Positions 13,918 to 21,211 of a stretch of 64,000 nt of DNA are shown here, piece by piece; within the stretch, counting starts at the first letter, position 1; every line of letters starts with the position of its first letter. Origin of the DNA: a virus. The notes beneath the pieces are model-generated. The model was given only the letters and a program-made list of their open reading frames with translations, searched no databases and had not been told where the DNA came from. The position numbers were made by a program, and so were the translations under genes. The stretch is taken from positions 1-64,000 of IMG/VR virus record IMGVR_UViG_3300027763_000037, one strand, 5' to 3'.

Positions 13918-15047
13918 TTCTTACTCCATCCTTTAGGACATACAGGACTATAACCATATATAGTTCTCTGATACTTTCCTTTAGTACATACAATCTTAAC
14001 ACGTTTCTGTGTAGTTTGCAATACAGGTTTTACATTTACAACTTCTGGTACTACAATTAAATCTGGCTTTGCTGAAGGTGTTGGCGTTGGAGTTACCACA
14101 ATAACAGGTTTTTGCTCAAATAAAATTTTTTGAGATAAATACTTTTCTGCATCACTAAAAATATTTTGATGTCCAGCAATAGTAAAATATGTTGCACCAA
14201 CAACACTGAGTTCAAATGGATCTGTCCATCTTGGTGAAGAAGGGTCCACATTGCCTGCTACAGGCCCTTGTGCAGCCCCTGCAGCCCCTACGTAGACCCA
14301 CTCTGTGCCAATCTTTATCCATAGTGGAGACCCAGAGTCTCCGCCACCGTGAAAGACTCCTCTTAGTAGAACTGTTTGAACAAGTCCATAGGGATTATCT
14401 TTTGACCATTGCTCTACCTTTTTACCTGCACAACAAAAATTAGTTCTTGTTACCGCTTCTGATTTTGTTGGTTTACCGTCAAATCCTTTACCATTCTTGG
14501 CATTTTGCCAGTCTTGTTCACTCTTAATTCCATATGCAATTGAAAGTACAGGGGTTGATACACTTTTCATCAAAAGAATTTCTTCTTTGGTTGCAAATCT
14601 AAATGACTTATTACTAAGTTCTTTATCCAAAATCAATATTGCAACATCACTCATTCCAGCATTACAGTCAGTACCCTCACACATAGAATCTGTATACGAT
14701 TCTGGTACAAACTGAGCAATAACTTTGGCTTTGTTTGAAGTTCCACCAAATGGAATATCTACCCCTGGCGCTGATACATAGAGGTCTGAGTTTGAAGGAA
14801 GTTCTCCATAGAAATGTTTTTGCTTGGAGTAGACTCCACCATCAATTCTTAGTACACAATGACCAGAAGTAGCAACAATTCTTGGTGCAATCAGTGCGCC
14901 TGAGCAGTGTCGCTGATTATTCTGTCCAAGGATGATCCCGACTACTTTGTCATCTCCTAAAGCATCCTGACCATTCTGCATGGCATAAGCATTTGGCAAT
15001 ATAGTAAAAGAAAATGCAACGACTAATCCTAAAATAATTTTTTTCAT
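13914..15047 (-). CDS. Secreted trypsin-like serine protease with host-type C-terminal motif
   Basis: The 377-aa protein begins with a signal peptide (MKKIILGLVVAFSFTILPNAYA). The chymotrypsin-fold triad is visible: CSGALIAPRIVATSGHC (His near residue 57), MSDVAILILD (Asp), and GGGDSGSPLW (Ser). Even-numbered Cys suggest disulfides, so it works outside the cytoplasm. A PTPTPSAKP linker leads to a C-terminal block, KRVKIVCTKGK then YGYSPVCPKGWSKK. This Cys-pair Lys-rich motif recurs in surface proteins of freshwater actinobacteria as I recall it. Likely roles are cleaving host surface proteins, receptor removal or lysis timing. It is unusual for a tailed phage. Confidence 0.88.
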   Translation of the reverse strand: MKKIILGLVVAFSFTILPNAYAMQNGQDALGDDKVVGIILGQNNQRHCSGALIAPRIVATSGHCVLRIDGGVYSKQKHFYGELPSNSDLYVSAPGVDIPFGGTSNKAKVIAQFVPESYTDSMCEGTDCNAGMSDVAILILDKELSNKSFRFATKEEILLMKSVSTPVLSIAYGIKSEQDWQNAKNGKGFDGKPTKSEAVTRTNFCCAGKKVEQWSKDNPYGLVQTVLLRGVFHGGGDSGSPLWIKIGTEWVYVGAAGAAQGPVAGNVDPSSPRWTDPFELSVVGATYFTIAGHQNIFSDAEKYLSQKILFEQKPVIVVTPTPTPSAKPDLIVVPEVVNVKPVLQTTQKRVKIVCTKGKYQRTIYGYSPVCPKGWSKK

Positions 15048-15058
15048 ATCTACCTTAA

Positions 15059-15421
15059 TTAATAACTAAATAAATCAGACTCAATATTTTTGAGTTTTGC
15101 TGTTGTTAAAAGTTTTGGTGCTGGTTCAGATCCAGAAGAAAGGAAAGCGCAGTAGTCTACTTGCTCTATGTTTTCTTCTATCCAAGATGGTGCAACTTTA
15201 AAAAATTTAATCTTTCTTTTTCTTGCTTTCATTCCACGCTCTGATAGGTTAACAAACTCAGAAACCATATCGTTTACTTTTCCAGGCCCAGCAGAGTAGA
15301 TGTAAAACTCTCTATCTGTGTCTGGTAAATTTGACATAGCAACTGCCATTGAACGTAAGAATACCTGATAGTCATGAAACGTATTAGTTCCTTGGACCGC
15401 CACTATCATCTGTTTTCCCAT
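15059..15421 (-). CDS. Rossmann-type protein, possible SLOG family
   Basis: The 120-aa protein starts with MIVAVQGTNTFHDYQVFL, which resembles the GSRxF..Y motif of YspA/DUF2493-like SLOG proteins, and then has strands FYIYSAGPGKV and IKFFKV. SLOG domains bind nucleotides or nucleotide-derived ligands. The gene overlaps the end of the preceding one by 38 bases. The family match is by pattern and is weak in the second half. Confidence 0.5.
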   Translation of the reverse strand: MGKQMIVAVQGTNTFHDYQVFLRSMAVAMSNLPDTDREFYIYSAGPGKVNDMVSEFVNLSERGMKARKRKIKFFKVAPSWIEENIEQVDYCAFLSSGSEPAPKLLTTAKLKNIESDLFSY

Positions 15422-15803
15422 CTCTTAATTTGTCCATTATGAACAACATCTTATCTAATTGTACCTTATTCATACTCATGGTGTCAACTATCTTTGCTGA
15501 CTCACGATCTATGTTTGCCCCGTTTATATCAGCAACATAAAAAGCGCCATCTCTAATAAAATAAGCCTTGTTTTCTAATATGATTACTTTTATATTTGTT
15601 CTTTCTTCATGAATACTGGACTGAGTAGGCTTTCTTTTTTTAAAAATATCATGTGCTGGAAGAAGTGGTTTTACTATTGAATAGATATGTGATTGACTAT
15701 ATCTAAAAGGATTACTTCTCTTACCAACATGTCTATCTTTAACCATCTGAGTAGTTAAAAACATGAGAATAAATGTAGTAATTGATCCAATAAAATATTC
15801 CAT
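15384..15803 (-). CDS. Membrane-anchored hypothetical protein
   Basis: The 139-aa protein has one N-terminal membrane helix (FIGSITTFILMFLTTQMV), a basic stretch with KKRKPTQ, and a C-terminal soluble domain including NIKVIILENKAYFIRDGAFY. It sits between the SLOG-like gene and two tandem paralogues. No family is recognised. Confidence 0.5.
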   Translation of the reverse strand: MEYFIGSITTFILMFLTTQMVKDRHVGKRSNPFRYSQSHIYSIVKPLLPAHDIFKKRKPTQSSIHEERTNIKVIILENKAYFIRDGAFYVADINGANIDRESAKIVDTMSMNKVQLDKMLFIMDKLRDGKTDDSGGPRN

Positions 15804-15815
15804 TATTCTCCCAAA

Positions 15816-16157
15816 TTATTCTTTATCTAAGGCAAAGATTCTTATTAATTCTTTTAATGTGTACTGTCTATCTTTACTTAACTTTGCAATAGCATTTTGA
15901 TCTAAGGCTTTTTGAGTTAGTCTTATAATAGGATTTTTTTCTGTAACATCCATCTCCAAAAAACCTTCTTCCCAAAGAGCCATAGTCTCTTGTGAAAAAT
16001 ATGTAGAAATTTCTGTGTGTAGTTCTGGACTAACATCAATAAGTTTCTCTGTAAAATTATACAGAGGCTCTCCAGTTTCCATATCTATACCAGCAACCTC
16101 TAAGGCTCCATTGAGAATTAGTTGCTCAATAGCATCATCTTCATCTTTAAAGTTCAC
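15816..16157 (-). CDS. Hypothetical protein, tandem paralogue A
   Basis: The 113-aa protein shares its N-terminal 50 residues' pattern with the next gene upstream (16154): a helix ending EQLILNGALEVAGIDMETGE versus EHLLLQGAVEFQGIDEQTGE, then LYNFTEKLIDVSP versus LYTITDKLKEVSP. A duplication is therefore clear. The C terminus has an extra helical extension. The function is unknown. It is ATGA-coupled to its paralogue. Confidence 0.6.
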   Translation of the reverse strand: MNFKDEDDAIEQLILNGALEVAGIDMETGEPLYNFTEKLIDVSPELHTEISTYFSQETMALWEEGFLEMDVTEKNPIIRLTQKALDQNAIAKLSKDRQYTLKELIRIFALDKE

Positions 16158-16378
16158 GCTCTAAGTCTCCAAGTCATTCGTGTTGGCCCTTGATCTATAA
16201 GTTTAAACATATGATGTTCATACTGATCTTTTAATTGTTCATATACACCAGGACTTACCTCTTTTAACTTATCGGTTATTGTGTACAACATTTCTCCAGT
16301 TTGCTCATCTATGCCCTGAAACTCTACGGCACCTTGAAGAAGCAAATGCTCAAGCATTGCATCTGTTTGTAAACTCAT
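16154..16378 (-). CDS. Hypothetical protein, tandem paralogue B
   Basis: The 74-aa shorter copy of the tandem pair. It has the shared GIDEQTGEMLYTITDKLKEV core and ends WRLRA. In phage genomes small proteins of this layout often precede structural or scaffolding-type genes, but no role can be assigned. Its ATG touches the stop of the nuclease gene. Confidence 0.6.
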   Translation of the reverse strand: MSLQTDAMLEHLLLQGAVEFQGIDEQTGEMLYTITDKLKEVSPGVYEQLKDQYEHHMFKLIDQGPTRMTWRLRA

Positions 16379-16785
16379 TATTTTCCTGACTTGGCTCTTG
16401 CCTTAGCAAGTGCCTTAAAGTCCTTAACCTTGGTATCTCCAAGGTATCCCCATGCATAACCATCATTAATCATCATATCGTTAAGAGATACTGTGTTTCC
16501 ATCTACATATACCCAGCCTAAAATACGACCATACTTTTCAGATGAGTCCATCTTCTCAGTCTTAATTACAACAGACTTAGCATCCTTTAGAGACTTCTTT
16601 AGGTACTCTTTGGCTTCAAGTCCAAGAGCCTTCTCCGCAAGATCCTTTGTGCGTGACTCAGGGGTATCAATACCAGCCAGTCTTACACGGGATGCAAATA
16701 ATATATCAAACCCTAAATCAATAAGAACATCAATGGTATCTCCATCTACGACATTCTCTACTTTTCTTACATAGTATTCATACAT
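16378..16785 (-). CDS. Thermonuclease (SNase-like)
   Basis: The 135-aa protein matches the staphylococcal nuclease domain: VVDGDTIDVLIDLG (metal-binding Asp), SRVRLAGIDTPESR (catalytic Arg and Glu-containing turn), and EKYGRILGWVYVDG (second catalytic Arg). It lacks a signal peptide, so it acts in the cytoplasm or after lysis; it would cleave DNA or RNA with calcium. An CTAGGAGA ribosome site precedes the ATG. Host DNA degradation is a likely role. Confidence 0.92.
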   Translation of the reverse strand: MYEYYVRKVENVVDGDTIDVLIDLGFDILFASRVRLAGIDTPESRTKDLAEKALGLEAKEYLKKSLKDAKSVVIKTEKMDSSEKYGRILGWVYVDGNTVSLNDMMINDGYAWGYLGDTKVKDFKALAKARAKSGK

Positions 16786-16794
16786 AGCATTCTC

Positions 16795-17370
16795 CTAGTT
16801 TATATATTTGTTTGGCATAATATCAAATAATAGATGAATTCTATCTGTTGTACCATTATTTGTTACGCCGTGGAATCTTCCATTGTTAATCTCCCAGCAA
16901 TCTCCAGCCTTCATGTGCTTTTCTTCTTTATCAATTAAGAATATAGCATCTTCATTTGTTTGAATTGCTATGTGGTGTCTATGGACAAGCCCTAAATAGT
17001 CACCTTCATCATGGTGCTGATAAACAATTTTATTTCCAGGCAATCTTAAAAATGCTGCCTTTCCCATTTTCCCATCATGTTTTTTTTCATAGTGACCAAT
17101 TATTGGCTCTATCATTTTCCAAAGTTCTTGATCTTTAAGCCTAAATGTTGGTTCAAATGGTTGTCCTAGTTGCCATCCCATAATCTCCGAAACAAAAAGA
17201 GTTGTTGTCTCTCTATGAACAAAGGGAGGCATCTGTTGTCTTGTTCTGTCAATCCACCATTCTTCTTCTGGATAAGATAAAAGTTTATTTAAAATATCAT
17301 CTACATTATGATTTTCATAATATATATATCTCCAGTCTGCTTTTCTTTTTTGGTCAATGATTGATAACAT
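16795..17370 (-). CDS. Aspartyl/asparaginyl beta-hydroxylase-like 2OG oxygenase
   Basis: ATG 17370 overlaps the upstream stop (TAATG) and is preferred to an ATG at 17385. The core has YQHHDEGDYLGLVHRHHIAI (first Fe-binding His), LIDKEEKHMKAGDCWEIN, then FHGVTNNGTTDRIHLLFDI, which gives the distal His and the Arg that binds 2-oxoglutarate. This is the aspartyl/asparaginyl beta-hydroxylase layout. It is about 190 aa and soluble. It should hydroxylate Asp/Asn-like side chains or a related substrate. One of seven 2OG oxygenases in the window. Confidence 0.82.
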   Translation of the reverse strand: MLSIIDQKRKADWRYIYYENHNVDDILNKLLSYPEEEWWIDRTRQQMPPFVHRETTTLFVSEIMGWQLGQPFEPTFRLKDQELWKMIEPIIGHYEKKHDGKMGKAAFLRLPGNKIVYQHHDEGDYLGLVHRHHIAIQTNEDAIFLIDKEEKHMKAGDCWEINNGRFHGVTNNGTTDRIHLLFDIMPNKYIN

Positions 17371-17573
17371 TATTTTCTTCCCCATTTAACTTTATTCCAA
17401 CCACGCTCATGGAAGTAATAAAGAACTGTTTTTGTAAATACCTCAAAACTTGCTATTGCCCCTGCTGTAACTGGCTCTTTAGTTATTGCCCAAGATATTA
17501 CAAAGGTATCTGCTGTGCCAATGACACGCCAAGTAATTGCTTTTAGGGCTGATCTTTGTTTGGTTACATTCAT
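17370..17573 (-). CDS. DUF2061 membrane protein A
   Basis: The 67-aa protein starting MNVTKQRSALKAITWRVIGT continues with ADTFVISWAITKE and ends FTKTVLYYFHERGWNKVKW. This closely follows the DUF2061 consensus (KAxTWRxxGTxDT ... TKTxLYYxHERxW). Two membrane helices are predicted. A second member lies at 18929. In some bacteria the domain is found next to or fused with sulfate-activation genes. Here it is directly beside the APS kinase fusion, which fits that link. Confidence 0.8.
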   Translation of the reverse strand: MNVTKQRSALKAITWRVIGTADTFVISWAITKEPVTAGAIASFEVFTKTVLYYFHERGWNKVKWGRK

Positions 17574-17618
17574 GATGGCCACTCAATTTTGCTTGGCTTA
17601 GTGATGAAGTTCCAGACT

Positions 17619-18386
17619 TTAGATACCCAGTTCTTTACGTTTTTGCGTAGCCGATATAGCATGAATGTCTGCCCCCAAATCTACTTGTTCAATTTTATAT
17701 CCTACATCACGACCATACACAATGTTGGTAATGTTAGGAACCTTTATTACATTTGCCGTTGGCATGTCTTTCTGAATAAAATTTTTGACTTCGTGGAAAT
17801 GCAAAGGATCTTTTTCACTCATTCCAACTGTGTGGCGAACACCAATTACAACCTGAGTATTACGCTTTGCTGCTTCATCAAAAAGAGCACGATGCCCCTC
17901 ATGCCAAGGTTGGTAACGACCAAGAAGCAATACGGTATTTTCTTTCCAATCAAACATTCCAAATTTTCTAACAACAGTTATTGCTCTTGTTGCAACTGCA
18001 TCTGTGTGCTCATCGCCAGTGACAACAATGCGATGATCATAATGTTCTGGATCTTCCCATAGTTTATTTGTGTCATCAAAACGACCTTCTTTAATTGTAT
18101 CAACCCATACGACTACATCTGCTTCTCCAAATGCTTTGCGTGTTTCTTCAGTTGGACATATAAAATCTACAAGGACTGGCTTGTCCTGAATCTCCTCAAG
18201 TAGTCTTGCAAGTTCTCCCATTCGTCGTGCCTGCTCTACACGATCTTCTGGAGTAAACCCCAGGTCCTTATTGAGACCAGAACGAACCTGATCAGCATTT
18301 AAATGTATGGCATTAGTTCTGTCTCTAACCGCATCGGCAATTGTTGTTTTACCAGAACCTGGAAGACCCATAAATTGTATAATCAT
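17619..18386 (-). CDS. APS kinase-nucleotidyltransferase fusion
   Basis: The 255-aa protein has two domains. Residues 1-130 form an adenylylsulfate kinase: IIQFMGLPGSGKTTIADAV (Walker A), LNADQVRSGLNKDLGFTPED, and PVLVDFICPTEETRK. Residues 145-255 form an HxGH nucleotidyltransferase: LLLGRYQPWHEGHRALFDEA, VVIGVRHTVG, and HAISATQKRKEL, closer to NadM-type than to classical ATP sulfurylase, though YGRDVG is reminiscent of the GRD of sulfurylase. The kinase domain would make PAPS from APS. The second domain may make APS or activate a different compound. It could feed the three sulfotransferase-like proteins. Confidence 0.82.
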   Translation of the reverse strand: MIIQFMGLPGSGKTTIADAVRDRTNAIHLNADQVRSGLNKDLGFTPEDRVEQARRMGELARLLEEIQDKPVLVDFICPTEETRKAFGEADVVVWVDTIKEGRFDDTNKLWEDPEHYDHRIVVTGDEHTDAVATRAITVVRKFGMFDWKENTVLLLGRYQPWHEGHRALFDEAAKRNTQVVIGVRHTVGMSEKDPLHFHEVKNFIQKDMPTANVIKVPNITNIVYGRDVGYKIEQVDLGADIHAISATQKRKELGI

Positions 18387-18403
18387 TTGTTACTCTTTTC
18401 TGT

Positions 18404-18631
18404 TTATTGTAGTTTTAATCGTTCATCTAATATAGTTATTGCAAATTCCATCATTTTTTTGTAGCCGACAGAATTATCCATAATCTTATTATAATGATGT
18501 CCGCAAAACATTAAATCGCCTAGTAGGCCAGTGACTTGTACAAGGGCCTCAGCATTACATCTATCGCATCTGTCAAGAGGAGATAAAGTCCACTGCTTTG
18601 CTTCTACTACTTCATCAATCATCGTATTCAT
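18404..18631 (-). CDS. Zinc-ribbon protein (DUF7455-like)
   Basis: The 75-aa protein starts at ATG 18631, two bases after the stop of the gene before and with a GAAGGG ribosome site. It contains DRCDRCNAEALVQVTGLLGD then LMFCGHHYNK. The CDRC...FCGHH layout is a common small zinc-ribbon family in actinobacteria and their phages. DNA or protein binding is likely; the exact role is unknown. Confidence 0.7.
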   Translation of the reverse strand: MNTMIDEVVEAKQWTLSPLDRCDRCNAEALVQVTGLLGDLMFCGHHYNKIMDNSVGYKKMMEFAITILDERLKLQ

Positions 18632-18632
18632 A

Positions 18633-18818
18633 TTATACCCTTCGATTATCAGTGGAATAAAATCCACTACCGTTGAAAACTGCTCCTACATTAGAGTATA
18701 CACGAACTAAAGAAGTATTGCAAGTATCACACTTGTAGCCTGGATCATCCTCTGAAATTGATCGCTGTTTAATAAAATTATCATTGCAAGTACTGCAATT
18801 ATACTCATAAATAGCCAT
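18633..18818 (-). CDS. FmdB-type zinc ribbon protein
   Basis: The 61-aa protein MAIYEYNCSTCNDNFIKQRS continues with YKCDTCNTSLVRVYSNVGAV. It has the two CxxC knuckles and the FmdB consensus (MPxYEYxCxxCG...F...SxxxxPxxCPxCG). Proteins of this family are often regulatory or ribosome-associated. It ends directly before the second zinc-ribbon gene. Confidence 0.8.
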   Translation of the reverse strand: MAIYEYNCSTCNDNFIKQRSISEDDPGYKCDTCNTSLVRVYSNVGAVFNGSGFYSTDNRRV

Positions 18819-18821
18819 AGG

Positions 18822-18926
18822 TTATTTCTTCTTTTTTGCTTTTACAGTCCAAATTGGTGCATTGAGATTATCTCCGCCCCATTCATAACCTAAAGCCTTT
18901 ACAACAAATCTAATAATTTTGATACG
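18822..18926 (-). CDS. 34-aa hypothetical basic peptide
   Basis: MRIKIIRFVKALGYEWGGDN is followed by LNAPIWTVKAKKKK. It is basic at both ends with an aromatic middle. It begins two bases after the stop of the DUF2061 gene and ends three bases before FmdB, filling the gap between them exactly. No family is recognised. Confidence 0.5.
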   Translation of the reverse strand, partial: RIKIIRFVVKALGYEWGGDNLNAPIWTVKAKKKK

Positions 18927-18928
18927 CA

Positions 18929-19129
18929 TTACTTTACCTTACTTCCAAACTTAGCCCAGACTCTTTCATGTAAGAAATATCCAAGTGCTTCCCAACCAAT
19001 GTAAAGAAGAGCACCAAGACTTGCATACTCCCATTCACCAGTAAATAAATAAATTACTCCAGCAACTCCAACTAAATGAAAAGTTTCCCAACTTGCTGTC
19101 TTTAATAGCGTTCTCTTTGTTGATTCCAT
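18929..19129 (-). CDS. DUF2061 membrane protein B
   Basis: The 66-aa protein MESTKRTLLKTASWETFHLV continues with GVAGVIYLFTGEWEYASLGA and ends LGYFLHERVWAKFG. The HERxW end and overall length match DUF2061. Two transmembrane helices are predicted. It is diverged from copy A (17370) in the middle. Its ATG follows the endolysin stop with no gap, which may mean that it contributes to lysis. Confidence 0.7.
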   Translation of the reverse strand: MESTKRTLLKTASWETFHLVGVAGVIYLFTGEWEYASLGALLYIGWEALGYFLHERVWAKFGSKVK

Positions 19130-19744
19130 TTATTTAGCCTTCTTAACTACTGGCTTCTTTACTACTGGCTTAGCAACTGGCTTAGCAGGTGCTTGTACAG
19201 ACTCTGCTAGTTTGTTTAGTAATGGAGCATTCTCTTCTCCAGCATAAACTGGGCGACCCCAACCAACTACAGCATTAACCAACTTTTTCTTGTTATTCTT
19301 TACATAACCACGAGTCTTCTCTACGCACATTCCTCCGTTGCGTTGATCTCCCTTGGCGGTTCCTGAAGTGTTTCCTTCAATAACCTGAATAGTTCCATCA
19401 CCATTGTTTTTAATGCAAAGACCAACATGTGAAATACGATTTACACCATCTTCTGGGAAATCAAAATAGATCCAGTCTCCTGCTTGTGGGTCATCATTAC
19501 GAGCATCTGCCCAACGACCCTCTTTCTTAAACTGATCTGATGCTGCTACTGTTGAAGCAGACTTTGGAAACTTGGCTACTCCTGCTGTATGAGCACACCA
19601 CGAAACAAAAGACTGGCACCATGGTTGGAAGTTAACCTTCATCCATGCACCGTACTTTGTTTCGTTATCCTTTGGGCCTTCAATTGTGCCCACTTCTTTC
19701 TTTGCAACTTCAATGATTGCTTCTAAACTACCTTTTACTGCCAT
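19130..19744 (-). CDS. CHAP-domain endolysin
   Basis: ATG 19744 has a perfect ribosome site (AAAGGAGGCAACC), so the frame's earlier ATG at 19765 is rejected. The 204-aa protein has a CHAP amidase/endopeptidase domain: KVNFQPWCQSFVSWCAH gives the catalytic Cys (about residue 43), and NRISHVGLCIKNNGDGTIQV gives His, followed by VIEGNTS. It ends in a Pro/Lys/Val-rich tail (KPVAKPVVKKPVVKKAK), possibly cell-wall binding by charge. It should cut peptidoglycan at the end of infection. There is no signal peptide, so it needs a holin. Confidence 0.9.
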   Translation of the reverse strand: MAVKGSLEAIIEVAKKEVGTIEGPKDNETKYGAWMKVNFQPWCQSFVSWCAHTAGVAKFPKSASTVAASDQFKKEGRWADARNDDPQAGDWIYFDFPEDGVNRISHVGLCIKNNGDGTIQVIEGNTSGTAKGDQRNGGMCVEKTRGYVKNNKKKLVNAVVGWGRPVYAGEENAPLLNKLAESVQAPAKPVAKPVVKKPVVKKAK

Positions 19745-19770
19745 GGTTGCCTCCTTTAAAGACATATCTA

Positions 19771-19776
19771 TTATAC
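19771..19776 (-). promoter_or_regulatory. -10 box TATAAT for the endolysin operon
   Basis: TATAAT (19776-19771) lies 26 bases before ATG 19744. The short leader holds the AAAGGAGG ribosome site. The box lies just outside the 3' end of the carbamoyltransferase gene. Confidence 0.6.
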
Positions 19777-19780
19777 CAGT

Positions 19781-21211
19781 TTACCTACATATTGTAAAAT
19801 TGTACTCTTTTTCCCATTTAACAATATCATTTTCATCATTTAGTAATGGTTGCCCTTTAATATTTAAACTTGTATTAAGAAGTATAGGCACCCCAGTTTG
19901 TAAATAGAATTTATTTAAAACCCTATAAATCCCTGGGTTTTGATCTCTTGTAACTGTTTGTACTCTCGATGTACCATCTGCATGTACGACTGAAGGTATC
20001 TTATCAGGCTGCAAACATTTAACTGTATACTGCATATATGGGCTTTCAAAGTCCATATCAAACCACTTTGATGCATGCTCTGCCATCACTACTGGAGCAA
20101 AAGGTCTAAAGAGTTCTCTCTGTTTAATTAGATTAACTTTGTCTTTGATTAGTGGATCTCTTGGATCTGCAAGGATGCTTCTGTTTCCTAATGCTCTTGG
20201 ACCATACTCTGCTCTTCCTGATGCTACTGCTACGATTCCATCTTTTAGTATGCCGTCCAAAATTTTCTGAACAGGGTACTCTCCACCAAGGTCATAGCCA
20301 AGATAAGGAGTCTTCCAATCAAGATGCTTTCCATATAGGGCTGCTGCTGCACCCAAAGAACTTCCAGCATCTCCTGGGTTGGGCATAATCCAAATCATAT
20401 CAAATATTTTCCACAGCAGTGTATTTGCGGATGAGTTTAGTGCACATCCACCCATGAATACTAAATTATTTTTGCCAGTTAAACTTTTTGCCATACGCAT
20501 GAATTGATTTAGCCTTTGCTCGTATACCATTTGTGCTGCTGCTGCTATATCAAACTTATCTTGTTCTGAAACCCATCCCCAGTCAGTAATTCCCTTATGA
20601 AAATTATATTTTTGCTCATCGTAATTTGGAAAATATTCGTCAACTTTTTTATAATATTTTGTCCAATCTCCGTAAGCAGCCATACCCATCATAATATATT
20701 CTTCTTGGTTTGGCATAAGGCCTATGAGTTGAGTAAATGCAGAGTAGAACAATCCAAAACTAACTGGATAGTTCTGCTTATACTTAAGTTTAATCTTGTC
20801 GCCTTCACCAACCCAAATTGTTGATGTATTAAATTCTCCAATAGCATCAAGGACTACAATACATGCATCATTAAATGCGCTTGTATAATATCCTGCTGCT
20901 GCATGTGAGTAATGATGACCAAAGTTTTTTCTTGGTAAATCTCCAAGTTCTGTAGATTCAAACCATGGCTTTCCACCACCAAAGCCACCCTTAGTCTTTA
21001 CTCTAAGTTTTTTAAGCAAAGGTTTCTCGTAGTATGCAATCTGATCTGGATAGCCATACTGCAATGCATCTTTGATTAATTCTTTATTTGTAAACCAATC
21101 ATTTTTTTGCTTGCTATATCTTTCTGCATGTCCTGCAAAAAGTATTTTTCCATCTTCTATTAAAGAAATAGAAGCATCATGCGTAGTCTCATTTATACCT
21201 AATATTATCAT
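19781..21211 (-). CDS. NodU/CmcH-family carbamoyltransferase
   Basis: The 476-aa protein has both domains of the family. The N-terminal YrdC/Kae1-like part has LGINETTHDASISLIEDGKI, NFGHHYSHAAAGYY (metal-binding HxxxH) and VVLDAIGE. The C-terminal part has SGRAEYGPRALGNRSILADP, which binds carbamoyl adenylate, and ILLNTSLNIKGQPL. These enzymes transfer a carbamoyl group from carbamoyl phosphate to a hydroxyl on sugars, antibiotics or nod factors. The length is slightly short but complete. ATG 21211 overlaps the stop of the SGNH gene upstream (ATGA). A glycan acceptor is likely from context. Confidence 0.9.
   Translation of the reverse strand: MIILGINETTHDASISLIEDGKILFAGHAERYSKQKNDWFTNKELIKDALQYGYPDQIAYYEKPLLKKLRVKTKGGFGGGKPWFESTELGDLPRKNFGHHYSHAAAGYYTSAFNDACIVVLDAIGEFNTSTIWVGEGDKIKLKYKQNYPVSFGLFYSAFTQLIGLMPNQEEYIMMGMAAYGDWTKYYKKVDEYFPNYDEQKYNFHKGITDWGWVSEQDKFDIAAAAQMVYEQRLNQFMRMAKSLTGKNNLVFMGGCALNSSANTLLWKIFDMIWIMPNPGDAGSSLGAAAALYGKHLDWKTPYLGYDLGGEYPVQKILDGILKDGIVAVASGRAEYGPRALGNRSILADPRDPLIKDKVNLIKQRELFRPFAPVVMAEHASKWFDMDFESPYMQYTVKCLQPDKIPSVVHADGTSRVQTVTRDQNPGIYRVLNKFYLQTGVPILLNTSLNIKGQPLLNDENDIVKWEKEYNFTICR

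Noticed and set aside
17619-18386. Second domain as classical ATP sulfurylase
   Set aside because: The HxGH context and ISATQKR end fit NadM-type enzymes better. The sulfurylase QxRN and GRDH motifs are not intact, so a firm call would be overclaiming.
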